A DNA stretch of 32,909 nt from Chlorobiaceae bacterium (GTDB lineage Bacteria; Bacteroidota; Chlorobiia; Chlorobiales; Chlorobiaceae), in NCBI GenBank assembly GCA_013334435.1, contig JAAXXP010000009.1, forward strand, positions 1-32,909. Direction: 5' to 3'. The notes under the pieces are model-generated. The model did not search any database. It was not told the origin of the DNA and saw only the letters and a list, made by a program, of their open reading frames with translations. This document shows positions 1 through 11,612 of this stretch, piece after piece; the stretch's first letter is position 1; each line of letters opens with the position of its first letter. The translations under genes were made by a program, and so were the position numbers.

Positions 1-183
1 GCCGCCATCCTCTTCGAAGGCATGCTCCTCGGCACCTTCACCGGCAAGGCGTTTGCCGACTACCTCAACGCCGGAAAAACCGACTGGATCAACGCCCGCC
101 GCATCGTCAACCGTCTCGACAAGGCCAGTCTCATCGCAGGTTTCGCCCGCAACTATCTTGCGGCTCTCGTGTCGCTGCCATGA
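1..183 (+). CDS. C-terminal fragment of a GH19/chitinase-like (endolysin-type) hydrolase, truncated by the window edge
   Basis: Frame +1 is open from base 1 to TGA at 181-183: ...FEGMLLGTFTGKAFADYLNAGKTDWINARRIVNRLDKASLIAGFARNYLAALVSLP. Resembles the C-terminus of GH19/phage-lysin-like proteins (FEGM..G.FTGK....DW.NARRI.N..DKA..IAG.A). Confidence 0.55.
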   Translation, partial: AAILFEGMLLGTFTGKAFADYLNAGKTDWINARRIVNRLDKASLIAGFARNYLAALVSLP

Positions 184-462
184 TTCGTCCAGTCCCTTCG
201 TAGCGGCTTCCCCTGCAGGCGGTGTCCCGAAGGCCGATGTCGTGACCGTTCGTTCCGCAATCCCGTTCATCTGCCCCGAATGCGTTGGAAAAAACTTTCT
301 TTTCGGGGCATTTCCCGACATCCTCCCGTCGCTGGCGGTGCAGCGGGACGTCTTCGTCATGAATGCGAAGATCATGTACGACTTTGCCCCGGAAAGGGCC
401 GAGGGGTATTGCATTGCCGAACAGTAACAGTAAAACCGAAGGAGTGCGTCTATGGCGACATC

Positions 463-620
463 TGGATGACGGCGCACGTCGAAGATACCATTTTCTGCAT
501 GCTCGGGAGCGGGGGTGCGTGGTGCACGTCAACGCATCGGTGGATCACCACTGTCGGCTGGAGGATTTCGCACATCTGGGCTCCGGAGTGCAGCTCGCCG
601 GAGGCGTGAGGGTTGGATAG
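463..620 (+). pseudogene. Remnant of a NeuD/PglD-type sugar O/N-acetyltransferase (left-handed beta-helix)
   Basis: Frame +3 codes VHVNASVDHHCRLEDFAHLGSGVQLAGGVRVG* (522-620), a near-canonical NeuD/PglD core (N.sVdHdC.igdFvHi.pGv.laGgv.vG). It has no intact N-terminus and a stop directly after. Preceding residues TAHVEDTIFCMLGSG lie in frame +1, suggesting a frameshift. Confidence 0.6.
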
Positions 621-712
621 TCGGCATGGATGCAGGCTGGTTCCTCGACCGGATGTTTTGTTCTTGTGATTCGTTATTTTCCTGTTATTCATCGGACTGT
701 CAATAAGAAGAT

Positions 713-1231
713 ATGACTACTCCTGATCAGGGTGGACTGTGGTACGAGGTCTATGTGTGTTCGCGGCATGAAAAGAAGGTGCATCGTCTGTTTCAGGACA
801 GCGGGGTGACCAGCTTTCTGCCCCTGCTCGAAACACTCAGGCAGTGGAAAGACCGGAAGAAGAAAGTGCAGGAGCCGTTGTTCAGGGGGTATGTTTTTGT
901 ATACATCGATATGCGCCGGGAGCACCTCAAGGTGCTCGACACCGAGGGTGTGGTGAAATTCGTGGGGGTCGGCAAAGTTCCATCGGTTATCGGTGACAAG
1001 GATATCGAGTGGCTTCGGACGTTGGCGAGGGAGCCGGATCACATAGGCCGGACCGTAGTTTCCGTTCCGGTGGGACGGAGGGTGAGGGTTCTGGCGGGTC
1101 CTTTCAAGGATTTCGAGGGCACGGTGGTAAAGCAGGGGAGAGAAGACCGTATGGTAGTGTTTTTCGATTCCATCATGCAGGGGGTTGAAATCAGTATTTT
1201 TCCCGAACTGCTTGTGCCGGTTGATTCCTGA
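713..1231 (+). CDS. NusG-family transcription antiterminator, UpxY/RfaH-like specialised paralogue
   Basis: 172 aa; NGN-domain features WYEVYVCSRHEKKVHRLFQDSGVTSFLPLLETLRQWKDRKKKVQEPLFRGYVFVYID and KOW-like VRVLAGPFKDFEGTVVK. Confidence 0.88.
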   Translation: MTTPDQGGLWYEVYVCSRHEKKVHRLFQDSGVTSFLPLLETLRQWKDRKKKVQEPLFRGYVFVYIDMRREHLKVLDTEGVVKFVGVGKVPSVIGDKDIEWLRTLAREPDHIGRTVVSVPVGRRVRVLAGPFKDFEGTVVKQGREDRMVVFFDSIMQGVEISIFPELLVPVDS

Positions 1232-1376
1232 TTGAAGCGATTATGGATTTTGAATTCCGGATTGGATAGTTTGCCTACTGCCTGCCGGTTTGCTGGTGGG
1301 CAATATTTTTGTAACATGGTCCTGCCGACAGAGAGAGAGGGGCAGGGGCCCATATCAGCAACGATTCCCGATTCAA

Positions 1377-2396
1377 ATGACAGAGAAAAACAGCACAGGA
1401 CGAGATTCAGATAAGAGGCAGAAATTACGGAAGATCGGGGTGTTCACCTCCGGGGGCGATGCTCCGGGAATGAATGCCGCCATACGGGCGGTGACCCGTG
1501 CGGCTATTGCAAACAGGCTGAAGGTGGTGGGTATCCGCCGCGGCTATCAGGGGATGATAGAGGGCGATTTCGTGCCGCTGCGTTCAGCCGATGTGAGCGG
1601 CATCATCCAGCTGGGGGGAACGATCCTCAGAACGGCGCGCAGCGCCGAATTCAGAACTCCCGAGGGCCGCGAGAAAGCGTGGCTGCAGCTGCAGAAGGCC
1701 GGCATCGACGCGGCGGTGGTGATAGGGGGCGACGGTTCCTTTACCGGCGCGCTGACGATGTCGCAGGAGTACACCATTTCGTTTGTGGGCATTCCGGGCA
1801 CCATCGACAACGACATGTACGGCACGGATTATACCATCGGTTACGAAACGGCCCTGAACTCCGTGGTGTGCGCCGTCGACAAGATCAGGGATACGGCGGT
1901 ATCGCACGGCAGGATTTTCATTGTGGAGGTGATGGGCCGCGAAGCGGGTCTGCTTGCCCTGAACGGCGGCCTGGCCTGTGGTGCCGAGGTGATTCTCATT
2001 CCCGAATCGAAGGAGCAGCACGATGAGTTGAAGCGTTTTCTCGACAAGGGTTACAAAACGAAGGAGCGGAGCGGGATTGTTATGGTTGCCGAGGGTGATG
2101 AACCCGGAGGTGCTCTGAAACTCGCCGAAAAGGTTCGCCGGGAGCATCCCGATCTGGATGTGCGCGTTTCGATTCTTGGCCATATCCAGCGCGGGGGGAG
2201 CCCGACGGCAAACGACCGGGTGAATGCTACGCGTATGGGTGTTGCGGCTGTCGATGCGCTGCTCGACGATCAGAAAAGCATCATGATCGGGCTCGACAAC
2301 GGCAGAATCGTACAGGTGCCGTTCAACAAGGCCGTGAAGCTGAACCACAGTATCGACGGTGAGTTGCTCGATATCCAGAAGATGCTCAATATTTAA
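1377..2396 (+). CDS. pfkA: ATP-dependent 6-phosphofructokinase
   Basis: IGVFTSGGDAPGMNAAIRAVTR, GGDGSFTGA, PGTIDND.YGTDYTIGYETA, GHIQRGGSPTANDR. GGDGS and PGTIDND are the ATP-type (not PPi-type) signatures. Start chosen at ATG 1377 (MTEKN...) rather than the ORF start at 1290. Confidence 0.96.
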   Translation: MTEKNSTGRDSDKRQKLRKIGVFTSGGDAPGMNAAIRAVTRAAIANRLKVVGIRRGYQGMIEGDFVPLRSADVSGIIQLGGTILRTARSAEFRTPEGREKAWLQLQKAGIDAAVVIGGDGSFTGALTMSQEYTISFVGIPGTIDNDMYGTDYTIGYETALNSVVCAVDKIRDTAVSHGRIFIVEVMGREAGLLALNGGLACGAEVILIPESKEQHDELKRFLDKGYKTKERSGIVMVAEGDEPGGALKLAEKVRREHPDLDVRVSILGHIQRGGSPTANDRVNATRMGVAAVDALLDDQKSIMIGLDNGRIVQVPFNKAVKLNHSIDGELLDIQKMLNI

Positions 2397-2433
2397 GGCG
2401 CCTCAGGCTCCTCAACCCCGTAACGGATCGTTC

Positions 2434-3018
2434 ATGAGAAAAAAACGTGTCAGGCCCGGCAAGATCGCACCGGCATCCATTCTCGAATCCAGCCAGCTCG
2501 ACGGGCTGATGGCATCGTGGAGGGAGGTGCTCGGCGAGGATTACGAGGCTTACCGCAACCACTGCTTCCGGGTGTTCAACTTCTGCTTCGCGCTTGCCGG
2601 GAGCAGGCCGGAACTGGAGGAAAAGATTGCCGTCGCCACGGTTTTTCACGATCTCGGCATCTGGGCCGCGCGTACCTTCGATTATCTGGCACCCTCCGAA
2701 AAGCTTGCCCTGGATTATCTTGAACGTTTCGGGAAAACGGAGTGGAGGGAGGAGATTGCCGCCATGATCGCCGAACATCACAAGCTCACCCCGCTCAAGT
2801 CGAACCAGCAGAACACCTCATGGCTGGCCGAACCGTTCAGGAAAGCTGACTGGATCGATATGTCGGGAGGTCTGCTCAGGTTCCGGCTGTCGGACGATTT
2901 CGTGGTGGAGGTTCTTGAAACCTATCCTAATGCCGGATTTCATAAAAAGCTGCTTGCGTTTGCCCTCGATCGTCTGAAGTCGCACCCCTTCAGCCCCCTG
3001 CCGATGATGAAACTGTAG
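2434..3018 (+). CDS. HD-domain (phosphohydrolase superfamily) protein
   Basis: From ATG 2434: HCFRVFNFCFALAG...IAVATVFHDLGIW...IAEHHKLT...ADWIDMSGG, an HD-superfamily H...HD...D pattern. Confidence 0.75.
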   Translation: MRKKRVRPGKIAPASILESSQLDGLMASWREVLGEDYEAYRNHCFRVFNFCFALAGSRPELEEKIAVATVFHDLGIWAARTFDYLAPSEKLALDYLERFGKTEWREEIAAMIAEHHKLTPLKSNQQNTSWLAEPFRKADWIDMSGGLLRFRLSDDFVVEVLETYPNAGFHKKLLAFALDRLKSHPFSPLPMMKL

Positions 3019-3034
3019 CCGGCCCTTCCGGCTA
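3016..3034. terminator. Short hairpin joining two convergent stop codons
   Basis: TAGCCGG-ccctt-CCGGCTA (7-bp stem, 5-nt loop) followed by TTTT. Confidence 0.5.
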
Positions 3035-3731
3035 TTTTCGTTCCCGGATGTCATTGATAAGCTCCATCTGGATCTCCTGGATTTCGACCAGCCGCTCCCA
3101 CTGACGGGAGAGGAGATGGTCCACTTTCTGGTGGAGCTGGCGGATTTCGAGTTCGGCCTTGAGGTTTACCTGATAGTCGTGGATCGCCCTGGCGCGGTCG
3201 CGGGCTTCCTGCCGGTTCTGGCTCATCATGATGAGCGGCGCCTGGATGGCGGCCAGCGATGAGAGCACGAGGTTGAGCAGGATGAAGGGGTAGGGGTCGA
3301 ACGGCCGCGCGACGAGCAGCCATGAGTTCAGGCCCATCCAGAGGAAGAGGAAGAGTCCGAAGATGATGATGAAGGACCAGCTTCCGCCGAAGGTCGCGAT
3401 TCTGTCGGCCAGCCGCTGGCCGAAGGTGAGTTCGGCATCGAAATCGATATCGGGATTTTTCGAGAGCACCTCCTGCTCTTGCATCGCCTTGAGCACGTCG
3501 TGGTCGAGCTGCGACAGCTCGCCCTTTTCGGCCTCGAGCAGCTTCTGGATGTAGCGGTGCTGGTACATCTGCAGGTCGTCGAGGCATATCCACCCGTTTT
3601 CGTCCCACGATCCGGTTTCGCGTCGGATCAGTTCGGAGATTGCCGGTCTTACGGTGAAGGCCCGGCGAAGCTTCGGGTGGTGCATGGTTCCGCAGATCTG
3701 GCACGATGCGGGGTGTGTCGGGCGGGCGGGT

Positions 3732-3751
<20 letters not shown>
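3032..3751 (-). CDS. DUF1003 membrane protein
   Basis: 239 aa: [30 protein letters not shown]-terminus, then [24 protein letters not shown]...[32 protein letters not shown], characteristic of DUF1003. Confidence 0.9.
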
Positions 3752-6587
<2,836 letters not shown>

Positions 6588-6770
6588 GGTGTAAGGCGCT
6601 TCTAACGAAAAAAAAATGAGTGTATTGCATTATAGCGATTTGGCGGCTAATTACCTGTTCGGGAAGTCCAGGTTTTGCCGATCGCTGCCTCTAACTGTCG
6701 AATGGCGGAGAAGGTTTCTGGATCGATGAGGATTTTGGAAAAACCGGTACGATATCTATATTCCCGGCAG

Positions 6771-6791
6771 CCGGAGTTAACCGGCGTTAAC
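6771..6791. repeat. Two-copy tandem 10-bp repeat CCGG(A/C)GTTAA upstream of the four-cysteine micro-ORF
   Basis: CCGGAGTTAA CCGGCGTTAA C read directly; contains GTTAAC-CGGC-overlapped dyads (GTTAACCGGCGTTAAC). Confidence 0.6.
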
Positions 6792-6834
6792 AATGCAATT
6801 TCGATGAATAGATAACCTGAAAACAGGAATAACC

Positions 6835-6999
6835 ATGGACTTCATATATCAGAAACAGGCAGAAAAAGGCAAACAGTGCCAGGAGTGCCAGAGCTTTGTC
6901 GTCAAGCCGGAAAATGCTGTCGAAGGGCTTTGCAACGGCAAGGACGTGCTTGCCGAGGGCGGATGCATGTTCTTCAAGAAGAAGGAAGATCAGCAGTAG
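6835..6999 (+). CDS. 54-aa four-cysteine protein, HiPIP-like cysteine spacing (putative Fe-S protein)
   Basis: Not in the supplied ORF track (below its length cutoff). ATG 6835: MDFIYQKQAEKGKQCQECQSFVVKPENAVEGLCNGKDVLAEGGCMFFKKKEDQQ*. C-x2-C-x14-C-x10-C, followed by a strong terminator. Confidence 0.7.
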   Translation: MDFIYQKQAEKGKQCQECQSFVVKPENAVEGLCNGKDVLAEGGCMFFKKKEDQQ

Positions 7000-7035
7000 G
7001 GAAACAGGGGAAACCCCGGTTTTCGGATAATAACA

Positions 7036-7070
7036 GAGAAGGCGGCCCTGATAGGCCGCCTTCTCCGTTT
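7036..7070 (+). terminator. Rho-independent terminator (possibly bidirectional)
   Basis: GAGAAGGCGGCC-ctgata-GGCCGCCTTCTC, a perfect 12-bp stem, then CGTTTT; lies between convergent genes. Confidence 0.85.
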
Positions 7071-7091
7071 TATGCATCGCAGCATGCGCCC

Positions 7092-9839
7092 TTACTGCAG
7101 GGCGGCTCTTGCCGCAGCCAGTCTTGCGATCGGCACGCGGTAGGGGCTGCAGGAAACGTAGTTCAGGCCGGTCTTGTGGCAGAACTCCACGGTTTCCGGA
7201 TCGCCTCCGTGTTCGCCGCAGATGCCGAGCTTGAGATCGGGTTTGACCGAGCGTCCTTCCTTAGCCGACAGGCTCATGAGACGTCCGACACCGTCGATGT
7301 CGAGGGACTCGAACGGGTTGCGCGGGAAGATATCCTGCTGCTGATAGGCAGGCAGGAACTGGCCGGAGTCGTCGCGGCTCATGCCGAGACCCATCTGGGT
7401 AAGGTCATTGGTGCCGTAGCTGAAGAAGTCCGCTGCCGTGGCGATCTCCGCGGAGGTTACCGCAGCGCGGGGCACTTCGATCATGGTGCCGACCAGGTAT
7501 TTGACGCCGGTTCCCTGTTCGGCGATCACGCTTCTTGCGGTCTTGTGGATGATCTCGGAGGTGATTTCAAGCTCCTTGACCGTCGAGACGAGAGGAACCA
7601 TGATTTCAGGCACCACTTCGAGACCCTCTTTTTTCAAACGGCATGCTGCTTCGATGATGGCTCTGACCTGCATGATGGTGATTTCCGGGTGGAGGATGCC
7701 GAGACGGCAGCCGCGGAGCCCGAGCATTGGATTGAACTCATGCAGATCCGAAATGCGCTCCTTGATGGCTTCGACGCTCTTGCCGATTTTCCCGGCGAGC
7801 TCGCTTATTTCAATGTCGGTGTGAGGCAGGAATTCGTGGAGCGGCGGATCGAGGAGCCTGATGGTGACCGGCCGTGAGCCCATGGTCTTGAAAAGGCCAT
7901 AGAAGTCTTCGCGCTGGTAGGGAAGCAGTTTTTCGAGCGCAATTTTGCGGCCGTCTACGTTGTCGGCCAGAATCATCTCACGCATTGCGTCGATCCGTTC
8001 GCCGCCGAAGAACATGTGTTCGGTACGGCAGAGACCGATGCCTTCAGCTCCGAAGGTGATTGCGGTTTCGGCCTGGTCGGGCTGGTCGGCGTTGGTGCGG
8101 ATGTTGAGCTTGCGGTACCGGTCGGCCCACTCCATGAGCTGGTTGTAGATGGCCCAGGTGGGAGCCTCTTCGGGTTTGAGGGTTTTGTCGATCAGCACCT
8201 CGATGATTTCCGAGTTTTTGGTGGAGACCTTTCCGGCAATCACCTCTCCGGTGCTGCCGTCGATGGAGAGATAGTCGCCCTCACGCAGTACGATATCGCT
8301 GCCGCTCACGCGCATTTCTCCCTTCTGGTAGTCGATGCAGAGTGCACCGCAGCCGGCTACGCACACTTTACCCATCTGGCGGGCGACCAGTGCTGCATGC
8401 GAGGTCATGCCGCCGCGTTCGGTAAGAATACCTTCGGATACCGACATGCCCTTGATGTCTTCCGGCGAGGTTTCGATGCGGACGAGAATGACCTCTTCTC
8501 CCTTGTCGAAGGCCTCTTCGGCATCGGCTGCGTTGAAATATATTTTGCCTGTAGCTGCGCCTGGGCCTGCGTTAAGTCCTGTGGCAAGAAGACGTCCCTC
8601 TTCGATGGCCCGTTTCTTTTCCTTCAGGTCGAAGACCGGACGGAGAAGCTGGTTGAGCTGTTCGGGCTCGATGCGCAGAATCGCTTCCTTTTCGCTGATA
8701 AGACCCTCGTTAAACATATCGACAGCTATCCTGATGGCGGCAATGCCCGTGCGTTTGCCGACCCGGCACTGCAGCATGAAAAGCTTGTTGCTCTCGATGG
8801 TGAACTCTATGTCCATCATGTCGCGGTAGTGCTTTTCAAGAATCAGGCGGATTTCGTCGAGCTGATTGTAGATTCCGGGATTTTCTGCCTTGAGCTGTTC
8901 GATTTTCAGCGGAGTTCTGGTTCCGGCAACCACATCCTCACCCTGGGCGTTCATGAGGAACTCGCCGTAGAAAAGGTTCTCGCCGGTTGCAGCGTCGCGG
9001 GTGAAGGCTACGCCGGTGCCGCAGTCGAGTCCCATGTTGCCGAATACCATCGCCTGCACGTTGCAGGCGGTGCCCCAGTAGCCGGGGATGTGGTTCAGCT
9101 TGCGGTAGACGATGGCGCGCTCGTTGTTCCAGCTGTTGAAAACAGCGCCGATGGCGCCCTTGAGCTGTTCGTATGGGTCTTCGGGGAAGGTTTTTCCGGT
9201 TTTTTCAAGGATCGCCGCCTTGTATTTCGTGACGATATCTTTCAGGTCGTCAACGGTGAATTCCGTGTCGAGCTGGATGCCGAGCTCATGCTTTTTTGCT
9301 TCGAGAATGGCTTCGAACGGGTCGATCTGTTTTTTGTCGGCAGGTTTCAGGTCAAGCACCACGTCGCCGTACATCTGTACGAAGCGGCGGTAGCAGTCCC
9401 ATGCGAAACGGGGGTTGCCCGATTTGCGGGCCAGACCCTCTACAGTTTTGGAGTTGAGTCCGAGGTTCAGAATGGTGTCCATCATGCCTGGCATCGAGGC
9501 TCTGGAACCTGAGCGTACCGAGACGAGCAGCGGGTTTTCCGGATCGCCGAATTTTTTGCCGAGAAACTCTTCGATCTTGTGGAGCGAGGAGGGAATATCC
9601 TGTTCGAAAAGATTTGCCGGATAGGTTTTCTGATGATCGTAATACCATGTGCAGACTTCGGTTGAAATGGTGAAGCCGGGAGGAACCGGCAGGCCGATGT
9701 TCGCCATTTCAGCCAGGTTGGCACCTTTGCCGCCAAGCAGGTTTTTCATGGATGCGTCACCTTCGGCAGATCCGCCTGCAAAACTGTAGATGTACTGTTT
9801 TGCGCTACTTGTTACATTGGTCATCTCTGGTTCATGCAT
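7092..9839 (-). CDS. ppdK: Pyruvate, phosphate dikinase
   Basis: [110 protein letters not shown] is open to 9977; start placed at MHEPEMTN (9839) or MTN (9824). Confidence 0.96.
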   Translation of the reverse strand: MHEPEMTNVTSSAKQYIYSFAGGSAEGDASMKNLLGGKGANLAEMANIGLPVPPGFTISTEVCTWYYDHQKTYPANLFEQDIPSSLHKIEEFLGKKFGDPENPLLVSVRSGSRASMPGMMDTILNLGLNSKTVEGLARKSGNPRFAWDCYRRFVQMYGDVVLDLKPADKKQIDPFEAILEAKKHELGIQLDTEFTVDDLKDIVTKYKAAILEKTGKTFPEDPYEQLKGAIGAVFNSWNNERAIVYRKLNHIPGYWGTACNVQAMVFGNMGLDCGTGVAFTRDAATGENLFYGEFLMNAQGEDVVAGTRTPLKIEQLKAENPGIYNQLDEIRLILEKHYRDMMDIEFTIESNKLFMLQCRVGKRTGIAAIRIAVDMFNEGLISEKEAILRIEPEQLNQLLRPVFDLKEKKRAIEEGRLLATGLNAGPGAATGKIYFNAADAEEAFDKGEEVILVRIETSPEDIKGMSVSEGILTERGGMTSHAALVARQMGKVCVAGCGALCIDYQKGEMRVSGSDIVLREGDYLSIDGSTGEVIAGKVSTKNSEIIEVLIDKTLKPEEAPTWAIYNQLMEWADRYRKLNIRTNADQPDQAETAITFGAEGIGLCRTEHMFFGGERIDAMREMILADNVDGRKIALEKLLPYQREDFYGLFKTMGSRPVTIRLLDPPLHEFLPHTDIEISELAGKIGKSVEAIKERISDLHEFNPMLGLRGCRLGILHPEITIMQVRAIIEAACRLKKEGLEVVPEIMVPLVSTVKELEITSEIIHKTARSVIAEQGTGVKYLVGTMIEVPRAAVTSAEIATAADFFSYGTNDLTQMGLGMSRDDSGQFLPAYQQQDIFPRNPFESLDIDGVGRLMSLSAKEGRSVKPDLKLGICGEHGGDPETVEFCHKTGLNYVSCSPYRVPIARLAAARAALQ

Positions 9840-9977
9840 GGATTTCTGGTTGTGAAATTGTTTTATTAAAGAGAAATTAAAATACAATGTATGAGCATAT
9901 GCAGACGCGACAGGAGCTGTCCGTAAAAAACAATTATGGATTGTCAATATAAAAAAAATGGCATATAAATTTCTCAT

Positions 9978-10883
9978 ATGCCGGAAGGTATCCTACAAAT
10001 GGGTATAGAATTTCTGGTGCTGTTCCAGCAGATCCTGCGCATTGCCGTTCCCTATGTGCTGACTTCTGTTGGAGCGTCGTTTTCGGAACGGGGCGGGGTG
10101 GTGAATCTTGCGCTTGAAGGGATGATGCTTGCCGGAGCGTTCGGGGCCGCCATCGGAGAGTACTATACCGGCTCGGCTGCAGCGGGCATCGCTCTTGCAC
10201 TTGTTTCGGGTCTTTCCGTTGCATTTCTGCATGCGTTCGTGACCGTCAGCATGAAGGCCGACCAGATTGTTTCCGGCATTGCCATCAATATTCTGGTAAT
10301 GGGCGCGACCCGTTTCGGTCTGAGCGTGTTCTTCGGCAGTGCCATGAATTCGGCGAGAATCAAGGGGATCGACGTGTCGTCGGTTTTTGTGGACCCGCTC
10401 TTTCTGGCGGCGCTTTTTTCCGTCGTCACCGGGCAGTTCCTGCTTTTCAGGACACCATACGGCCTTCGGCTGCGTGCTGCAGGCGAGAGCGCCGAAACCG
10501 CCGATTCCGCCGGTATCAGGGTGAGTGCCATGCGCTACAGCGGTGTACTGGTTTCAGGAGCGCTTGCAGCGCTTGCCGGCGCCTTTCTCGTTTTTCAGCA
10601 GCACTCCTTTACCGAAGGGATGTCGGCAGGACGGGGCTATATCGCACTGGCCGCCATGATCATCGGCAAATGGAACCCGGCAGGTGCAGCCCTGGCAAGC
10701 CTGATGTTCGCCTCCGCAGAAGCTGCCGAGATGTGGCTGCAGAGCGGATTTCTTCCGACGCAGCTGGTGCAGTCGCTGCCCTATGTGATTACGCTTCTTG
10801 TGCTTGCCGGTTTTGTCGGCAAGGCTGTCGCTCCTCGTGATCTTGGCGTGCCTTACGACAAGGGGCGTCGCCTATTGAAGTAG
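9978..10883 (+). CDS. ABC transporter permease, nucleoside/simple-sugar (BmpD/YufQ-like) family
   Basis: Hydrophobic 301-aa protein with [34 protein letters not shown], typical of this permease family. Confidence 0.85.
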   Translation: MPEGILQMGIEFLVLFQQILRIAVPYVLTSVGASFSERGGVVNLALEGMMLAGAFGAAIGEYYTGSAAAGIALALVSGLSVAFLHAFVTVSMKADQIVSGIAINILVMGATRFGLSVFFGSAMNSARIKGIDVSSVFVDPLFLAALFSVVTGQFLLFRTPYGLRLRAAGESAETADSAGIRVSAMRYSGVLVSGALAALAGAFLVFQQHSFTEGMSAGRGYIALAAMIIGKWNPAGAALASLMFASAEAAEMWLQSGFLPTQLVQSLPYVITLLVLAGFVGKAVAPRDLGVPYDKGRRLLK

Positions 10884-11531
10884 CCCGACTATTTCCGCGA
10901 TCAGCTTGTCGATGCCCCGGGCCACTTCGCCGATCGACGGACCGAGCATCCAGGCCGGAGTGCTGATTACGGCGCCTTCCGAACTGACAACGGTGTTCCA
11001 TACCGGGCAGTCGATGTGGCGCGCACCCATTGCCTCGAGCGTTCGGGCGGTATCGGGGTCGTTGCCTATGGTGATTTCGCCGGTTCTGCCTCCCAGCACC
11101 CTGGCGGCTATGGCCGGCGCGATGCAGATGAAGCCAAGCGGTTTGCCGGCCTCGAAGCAGGTCCGCACGCAGGCCTCGATGTCAGCGTTGACTTCGCAGT
11201 CGGCTCCCCTGAATGCAAAGTCGCTGAGGTTCTTTGCTGCCCCGTACCCTCCGGGAAGCACAATCGCGTCGAGTTCGTCGATGCGCGCCCTCCTGAGGTC
11301 GGTAACGGCTCCTCGGGCGATGCGGGCCGACTCGACAAGCACGTTGCGGGTTTCGCCGACCGCGACTTCGCCGGTAAGATGGTTGACTACATGGTGCTGC
11401 ATGATGTCGGGGGCCAGGCAGATCGCCTCGGCTCCTGCCCGCTCGATGGCCAGCAGGGTCAGCACGGCTTCCTGTATTTCGGCTCCGTCGAGGAAGCCGC
11501 AGCCGGAGAGGATGACGCCGATTTTTTTCAT
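10872..11531 (-). CDS. elbB: Isoprenoid biosynthesis glyoxalase ElbB-like (DJ-1/PfpI superfamily)
   Basis: From ATG 11531: MKKIGVILSGCGFLDGAEIQEAVLTLLAIERAGAEAICLAPD...HVVNHLTGE...ARIARG...LPGGYGAAKNLSDFAFRG...KPLGFICIAPAIAA. Confidence 0.92.
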   Translation of the reverse strand: MKKIGVILSGCGFLDGAEIQEAVLTLLAIERAGAEAICLAPDIMQHHVVNHLTGEVAVGETRNVLVESARIARGAVTDLRRARIDELDAIVLPGGYGAAKNLSDFAFRGADCEVNADIEACVRTCFEAGKPLGFICIAPAIAARVLGGRTGEITIGNDPDTARTLEAMGARHIDCPVWNTVVSSEGAVISTPAWMLGPSIGEVARGIDKLIAEIVGLLQ

Positions 11532-11612
11532 GGGATTTGCTATGTTGTTGTGGAGAGGATGCGCATCCTTAAAGGTAAAGTCCGGCGGCAGAAAAACCAA
11601 TCGGCCTGACGT

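Noticed and set aside
6640-6770. Minus-strand frame ...RYRTGFSKILIDPETFSAIRQLEAAIGKTWTSRTGN* between uvrA and the micro-ORF
   Set aside because: Looks mildly protein-like, but I could not identify a start or a family; too weak to call a pseudogene.
6787-7077. Minus-strand 96-aa ORF opposite the four-Cys micro-ORF
   Set aside because: Covers the terminator and has no recognisable family; the + strand frame has the coherent Cys pattern.
8016-9512. 498-aa + strand ORF antisense to ppdK
   Set aside because: Lies wholly within ppdK on the opposite strand; no recognisable motifs.
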